A stretch of 10,233 bases of DNA from Comamonas sp. lk (GTDB lineage Bacteria; Pseudomonadota; Gammaproteobacteria; Burkholderiales; Burkholderiaceae_C). A model generated the notes under the pieces. That model did not search any database. It was not told where the DNA came from and saw nothing but the letters and a program-made list of their open reading frames with translations. The stretch is from positions 1 to 10,233 of the forward strand of contig CAMDKE010000074.1 of NCBI GenBank assembly GCA_945901215.1, written 5' to 3'. A program made the translations under genes and the position numbers. Shown here one piece after another: positions 6,446-10,233 of this stretch (within the stretch, counting starts at the first letter, position 1; every line of letters starts with the position of its first letter).

Positions 6446-6568
6446 GCGTACCTTTTTACCCCAGGGGATCTACATCCGACGCCAATACAGGCCCAAAAAG
6501 CCCCGCGCCATGTCTCCCGCCCCTGTTTAAGGTCACCGTGATCCCAGTCACCCGACAATAAAGGCTCC

Positions 6569-8725
6569 ATGACCATCTGGCTGAGCGTTCTCGTGCACAC
6601 CCCTGCGCATTCCGTGCTGGGCTCGGTGCTGACCTACCGCCACCCGGCCCCGCTTGCGCCGGGTACGCTGGTGCGCGTACCGCTGGGCGCACGCGAAACC
6701 CTGGGTGTGGTGTGGCACAAAGACTCGGACGAGGCCACGGGTGAGTTGGACGTGGGCAAACTGCGGGATGTGGCGGGTGTGATTGACACCGTCGCACCGC
6801 TAAGCCCGCAATGGCAGCAACTGGTGCGCTTTGCAGCGCAGTATTACCAACGCTCGCTCGGCGAAGTAGCCTTGGCGGCGCTACCGCCCCAGTTGCGCGA
6901 GCTGTCACCCCTGCAAATGCAACGGCGTCTGGCGCGTGCGGCACGATCAGCCGAAAAAGCGGGTCCACCGGACAAGAGCCCAAACGCTAGCGAGCCCGCG
7001 CTCACGCCCGAGCAAACCCACGCCGTTGAGCAAATTCAAGCGCAGACGGGTCCATTTTTGCTGTTTGGTGCCACAGGCAGCGGCAAAACCGAGGTCTACT
7101 TGCAGTCTGTGCAAGCCCTGCTGGAGCGGGACCCGAGGGCGCAGGCCTTGGTCATGGTCCCTGAGATCAACCTTACACCCCAGTTAGAGGCGCGCTTTCA
7201 AGAGCGCTTTGGCCCCCTGTTTGGCGCGCAGGCGCTGGTCAGCCTGCACAGCGGCATGACCAACCCGCAGCGCCTTGGCGCCTGGCTGGCTGCGCACGAG
7301 GGTCGCGCCCGCATCGTGTTGGGCACGCGCATGGCGGTGTTTGCCTCAATTCCCCGCCTTGCGCTCATCGTCGTCGACGAAGAACACGACCCCAGCTACA
7401 AAAGTGGTGAGGGCGCGCGCTATTCGGCGCGCGATTTGGCCATTTACCGAGGCAAGCTTGAGCAGGCCAAAGTCGTGCTCGGATCGGCCACGCCCTCGCT
7501 GGAGAGCTGGTACCTCAGCCGAGCCGCTGACCAAGGCGGGCGCTACCTGCGCCTGCACATGCCCAGCCGTATTGGCAGCGTTGCGCAAGACTTGCCCTTG
7601 GTGCGCCGCGTGGACATGAACCACCAGGCCCGCAACGCCATTTTTTCGCTCCCGCTGCTCCAAGCCATCAAAGAGCGGGTGTTGCGCGGCGAGCAGTGCA
7701 TGGTGTTTTTGAACCGCCGCGGCTACGCTCCGGTGCTGCACTGCGCAGACTGTGGCTGGAAGAGTGCGTGCCCGCACTGCAGCGCCTACCGCGTGTTCCA
7801 CAAAATTGACCGCAGCTTGCGCTGCCACCACTGTGGTTTTACCGATCGGGTGGCGCGCGCCTGCCCGGGCTGCGGCAACCCGGATATCGCGCCGATTGGC
7901 CGGGGCACCGAACAAATCGAAGAGGTGCTGGCGGACTTGCTCTCGGACGTACGCCGCCCCGGAACCGTGTGTGCAGAGTTCCCGCTGGGCGAGCCGATTC
8001 GGCTGGCCCGCATCGACGCCGACACCACGCGCCTCAAAGGCACGCTGCAAACCCAATTGGCAGCGGTGCATGCGGGCGATGTGGACGTGCTGGTGGGCAC
8101 GCAAATGATCGCCAAAGGGCACGACTTTCGCCGCATCACGCTGGTCGCAGCCGTCAACCCCGACGGGGCCCTGTTTTCCAGCGACTTTAGGGCACCAGAG
8201 CGGCTGTTTAGTCTGCTGATGCAAGCCGCTGGGCGCGCCGGGCGCGACGCACGTCTGGGCCAGCATAGCGAGGTGTGGATCCAAACCTTCCAGCCCCTGC
8301 ACCCGCTGTACGCAGCGCTGAAAAACTACGACTACCCCGCTTTTGCGCAAAGCCAATTGGCTGAGCGCGCGCAAGCCGCCATGCCGCCTTTTAGCTTTCA
8401 GGCACTGGTGCGGGCCGAAGCGCGCAGCCAAGAAGCCGCACAGGCCTTTTTAAACGCCGCCAGCGCCAACGCGAGCGCCGACATGGCGCAGTGGGAAGGC
8501 TGGGCCGAGACCCTGGCGCAGGTCAGCTTGTACGCCGCAGTGCCCATGGCGGTCCAGCGCGTAGCCAACATCGAACGCGCCCAAATGCTGGTGGAGAGCC
8601 CTTCGCGGGCGGCTTTGCAGCGCTTTTTGGGTGCGTGGCAAAGCGTGTTGCAAGCGACCCGCAGCGAGCCCGCAGGCAAGGGCCTTATCCGCTGGGCGAT
8701 TGATGTGGACCCCCTGGCTATCTAG
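6569..8725 (+). CDS. priA: Primosomal protein N', replication-restart helicase PriA
   Basis: PriA is a 3'-to-5' superfamily 2 helicase. It recognises stalled forks and D-loops and reloads DnaB through PriB/DnaT-type partners. This protein has 718 residues, close to E. coli PriA (732). An N-terminal DNA-binding part (about 1-120; VRVPLGARETLGVV at 35-48) is followed by the helicase core. Walker A is GATGSGKT (167-174), motif II is DEEH (270-273), motif III is GSATPS (305-310), and late motifs include GTQMIAKGHDF (510-520) and QAAGRAGRD (552-560). Between the lobes are four CxxC pairs that bind two zinc ions (C392/C395, C401/C404, C419/C422, C432/C435). All key residues are intact. ATG 6569-6571 is preceded by AAAGG four bases upstream. 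The upstream region holds the DnaA/IHF modules, which may influence its expression. Its last 8 bp overlap the convergent transporter gene. Confidence 0.97.
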   Translation: MTIWLSVLVHTPAHSVLGSVLTYRHPAPLAPGTLVRVPLGARETLGVVWHKDSDEATGELDVGKLRDVAGVIDTVAPLSPQWQQLVRFAAQYYQRSLGEVALAALPPQLRELSPLQMQRRLARAARSAEKAGPPDKSPNASEPALTPEQTHAVEQIQAQTGPFLLFGATGSGKTEVYLQSVQALLERDPRAQALVMVPEINLTPQLEARFQERFGPLFGAQALVSLHSGMTNPQRLGAWLAAHEGRARIVLGTRMAVFASIPRLALIVVDEEHDPSYKSGEGARYSARDLAIYRGKLEQAKVVLGSATPSLESWYLSRAADQGGRYLRLHMPSRIGSVAQDLPLVRRVDMNHQARNAIFSLPLLQAIKERVLRGEQCMVFLNRRGYAPVLHCADCGWKSACPHCSAYRVFHKIDRSLRCHHCGFTDRVARACPGCGNPDIAPIGRGTEQIEEVLADLLSDVRRPGTVCAEFPLGEPIRLARIDADTTRLKGTLQTQLAAVHAGDVDVLVGTQMIAKGHDFRRITLVAAVNPDGALFSSDFRAPERLFSLLMQAAGRAGRDARLGQHSEVWIQTFQPLHPLYAALKNYDYPAFAQSQLAERAQAAMPPFSFQALVRAEARSQEAAQAFLNAASANASADMAQWEGWAETLAQVSLYAAVPMAVQRVANIERAQMLVESPSRAALQRFLGAWQSVLQATRSEPAGKGLIRWAIDVDPLAI

Positions 8726-9725
8726 GCGCCGCCATCCAGGCCACAGCGCCAGAAAAGCTCAAAAACGCCACCGCAGTGGACACCAAAATAATGCGCGCGA
8801 TGCGCCCGTTGTCCGCTCCAAAGCGCTCGGCCAGCATGGACACATTGCTGGCGCTAGGCAGGGCAGCCACCAAGACCATGACGGTGAGGGCAAAGGAGTC
8901 CAAGGGGACACCCAGGGCACGCAGCGTGTGGCCTGCCGCAAACACCCACAGCGGATGAACGAAGAGCTTGATACCCGCCACCGGCAGCACCTCGGACCAG
9001 CGCACTGCGGGCGCGTGGCCGCTGGCGGCCAGCATATTGGAGCGCGCCAGCACCGCGCCAATGGTGAACAGCGCCACCGGCGAGGCTGAGTCGGCCAGCA
9101 GCCCCACGGTAGCCGCCACGGGAGCGGGCAAGTGCAGCTGGTAAGCCGACACCAGCGCACCCGACAAAATAGCCCAGGGCATGGGGTTGGTGGCCACGCC
9201 CTTGAGCGCGTTTTTGGCCGCCTGGGCGGCCGACGTTTGCACTACGTCCATTCCCGGTTGGGCCGCATCTGCCACGGCGGGCCCCAGGCGCGACAGCCCA
9301 ATGCACAGCGAGGTGGTGATCACCATGTCAACCAAAATCGTCACGATGGCCGGACCTGCCGCCTGCGGCCCCAACAGCGCGACCAAAAGCGGCACACCCA
9401 TGAAACCCGTATTGGGAAAAGCCCCGACCAGGGCGCCAAAGGCCGCATCGTTCCAGCCAATGCGCCCGCGCCGCGTAACGCTGACCACCAGCGCCACCAT
9501 CACCAGCGCACAAAACAGGTAACTCATCGCCACGCTAGGGTCCAGCAATTGCGCAATCGGCGTGCTGGCGCCAAAGCGGTACAGCATGCACGGCAGCGCA
9601 AAAAAAAGTACAAAAGTGTTCATGCCGGGAATGGCGGCCAGCGGCAACAGCCCCCGGCGTGCCGCCAGGTAGCCGCACAGCACCAGGGCGAAGAAGGGGA
9701 AGGTGACATTCAAGGTAGCAAGCAT
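8718..9725 (-). CDS. AEC-family (auxin efflux carrier) transporter, substrate unknown
   Basis: This 335-residue inner-membrane protein is hydrophobic throughout, with about ten predicted membrane segments, as usual for the AEC family. Family marks are the paired conserved segments GAFPNTGFMGVPL (101-113) in the first half and LPSASNVSMLAERFGAD (289-305) in the second, with a polar cytoplasmic loop between about 146 and 178. Bacterial members include malate/malonate-type carriers, but nothing here fixes the substrate, so no symbol is given. ATG 9723-9725 gives a natural hydrophobic N-terminus (MLATLNVTFPFFALVLCGYL). No Shine-Dalgarno sequence is visible before it, so translation may be weak or leaderless. 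The gene faces priA, and the two stop codons share CTATCTAG. I see no terminator between them. It does not appear to be co-transcribed with any neighbour. Confidence 0.9.
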   Translation of the reverse strand: MLATLNVTFPFFALVLCGYLAARRGLLPLAAIPGMNTFVLFFALPCMLYRFGASTPIAQLLDPSVAMSYLFCALVMVALVVSVTRRGRIGWNDAAFGALVGAFPNTGFMGVPLLVALLGPQAAGPAIVTILVDMVITTSLCIGLSRLGPAVADAAQPGMDVVQTSAAQAAKNALKGVATNPMPWAILSGALVSAYQLHLPAPVAATVGLLADSASPVALFTIGAVLARSNMLAASGHAPAVRWSEVLPVAGIKLFVHPLWVFAAGHTLRALGVPLDSFALTVMVLVAALPSASNVSMLAERFGADNGRIARIILVSTAVAFLSFSGAVAWMAAPR

Positions 9726-9789
9726 GGAGCGATTGTCCGGGCAAACAGCACGAAGTACGGGCTAAGATGCCCGCTGGCGCACCTTGATT

Positions 9790-9812
9790 AGCCGCCGCTT
9801 GGCGGGCTTTTT
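9790..9812 (+). terminator. Hairpin with T-tract on the plus strand, upstream of rep
   Basis: A CCGCC/GGCGG stem with loop GCTT is extended by two more pairs across a one-base bulge, and TTTTT follows directly at 9808-9812. It has intrinsic-terminator form and reads only on the plus strand. It lies 40 bp before the rep start and about 1.07 kb beyond priA. It could stop plus-strand readthrough from priA or act as a leader attenuator for rep. Confidence 0.5.
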
Positions 9813-9852
9813 GCCTGATTTGGTCCGTTTTTGCCCCGTCTCCCACTCCCTG

Positions 9853-10233
9853 ATGTCCGCCTCCCCGTCCAACGCCATGAACCTCGCCCAACAAGAGGCG
9901 GTCAACTACCTGCACGGGCCGTGTTTGGTGTTGGCCGGCGCCGGGTCGGGCAAAACCCGGGTGATTACGCACAAGATTGGGCGGCTGATCCAGATGGGCG
10001 TGGCGCCCCAGCGCATTGCCGCTATCACCTTTACCAACAAGGCCGCCGCCGAAATGCGCGAGCGCGCCAAGAGCCTGATCGGCAAACCGGCGGGCGAGGT
10101 GCTGATTTGCACCTTCCACGCGCTGGGCGTGCGCATGCTGCGGGCCAATGGGGAGGTGCTGGGGCTCAAACCGCAGTTCAGCATTTTGGACACCGACGAC
10201 GTGACCAGCATCCTCAAAGACGCCGGGGGCAGC
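9853..10233 (+). CDS. rep: ATP-dependent DNA helicase of the Rep/UvrD family, N-terminal part (runs off the window)
   Basis: This is a superfamily 1A 3'-to-5' helicase, of which 127 residues are visible. Walker A is AGAGSGKTR (28-36) within GPCLVLAGAGSGKTRVIT. Motif Ia is AITFTNKAAAEMRER (57-71), and the Ib/Ic region is ICTFHALGVRML (85-96). The wording GPCLVLAGAGSGKTRVIT and the FSILDTDD stretch are closer to Rep than to UvrD, so the gene is called rep with moderate confidence. Rep helps forks past bound proteins and, in E. coli, works with PriC in restart, so its nearness to priA makes sense. ATG 9853 is chosen because it leaves a normal short lead; ATG 9877 (MNLAQQEAV) is an equally good family start. 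Neither has a visible ribosome binding site. Confidence 0.88.
   Translation, partial: MSASPSNAMNLAQQEAVNYLHGPCLVLAGAGSGKTRVITHKIGRLIQMGVAPQRIAAITFTNKAAAEMRERAKSLIGKPAGEVLICTFHALGVRMLRANGEVLGLKPQFSILDTDDVTSILKDAGGS

Larger units (their letters stand above)
5813..6568. other. hemE-priA spacer: candidate replication origin or DnaA-control region with a duplicated DnaA/IHF module
   Basis: The spacer is clearly more AT-rich than hemE or priA and has no credible gene. Open frames in it are short and overlap on both strands. It holds three DnaA boxes fitting TTWTNCACA (6055-6063, 6207-6215, 6393-6401), four sites fitting or nearly fitting the IHF consensus WATCAANNNNTTR, two 22-bp AT-rich blocks and a 25-bp perfect direct repeat. 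All paired elements sit at an identical 338-bp offset. DnaA and IHF sites beside an AT-rich unwinding-type block are the ingredients of a bacterial oriC. DnaA plus IHF sites also mark datA and DARS loci, which tune DnaA activity in E. coli. Which of these roles applies cannot be settled from this window. The adjoining gene is priA, a replication-restart factor. A weaker palindromic DnaA-like site TTGTGCACAA is at 5868-5877. Confidence 0.65.

Noticed and set aside
7346..8431. 361-codon open frame antisense to priA
   Set aside because: A shadow frame; the priA helicase and zinc motifs on the plus strand are intact throughout this stretch.

Overview
The window looks like chromosomal DNA from a betaproteobacterium, most likely Burkholderiales and probably Comamonadaceae. 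The evidence is the wording of the proteins (PilG, HemE and PriA in particular), the moderate-to-high GC of the right half, and the hemE-priA adjacency. This placement comes from recognising protein families, not from a search.

Left part (1-3778, minus strand): a compact Pil-Chp chemosensory operon in the order pilG-pilH-pilI-pilJ-chpA. It encodes two CheY-like regulators, a CheW-like adaptor, a PilJ-type chemoreceptor and the first 53 residues of the large hybrid histidine kinase ChpA. Together these control type IV pilus extension and retraction (twitching motility). The genes are tightly packed: pilG and pilH overlap in TAATG, and pilH/pilI and pilI/pilJ are 3 and 11 bp apart. About 870 bp without a convincing gene (3779-4648) separates pilG from the divergent hemE.

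Middle (4649-8725, plus strand): hemE (uroporphyrinogen decarboxylase, haem synthesis) and priA (replication-restart helicase), separated by a 756-bp AT-rich spacer. This spacer is the most remarkable part of the window. It holds two copies of one module, offset by exactly 338 bp. Each module has an IHF-consensus site, a 22-bp AT-rich block, an identical 25-bp repeat carrying a perfect DnaA box (TTATCCACA), and a second, oppositely oriented IHF-consensus site. A third DnaA box of the E. coli R2 type (TTATACACA) lies between the modules. Only these blocks are conserved and the sequence between them has drifted, which points to functional constraint on spacing. I read this as a candidate replication origin or a DnaA-regulating element of datA or DARS type, with a duplicated architecture.

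Right part (8718-10233): a minus-strand AEC-family transporter that overlaps the end of priA tail to tail by 8 bp. It is followed by a short spacer with a hairpin and T-tract on the plus strand, and then the 5' part of a Rep/UvrD-family helicase gene. The candidate origin, priA and rep put three replication-related elements within about 4 kb.
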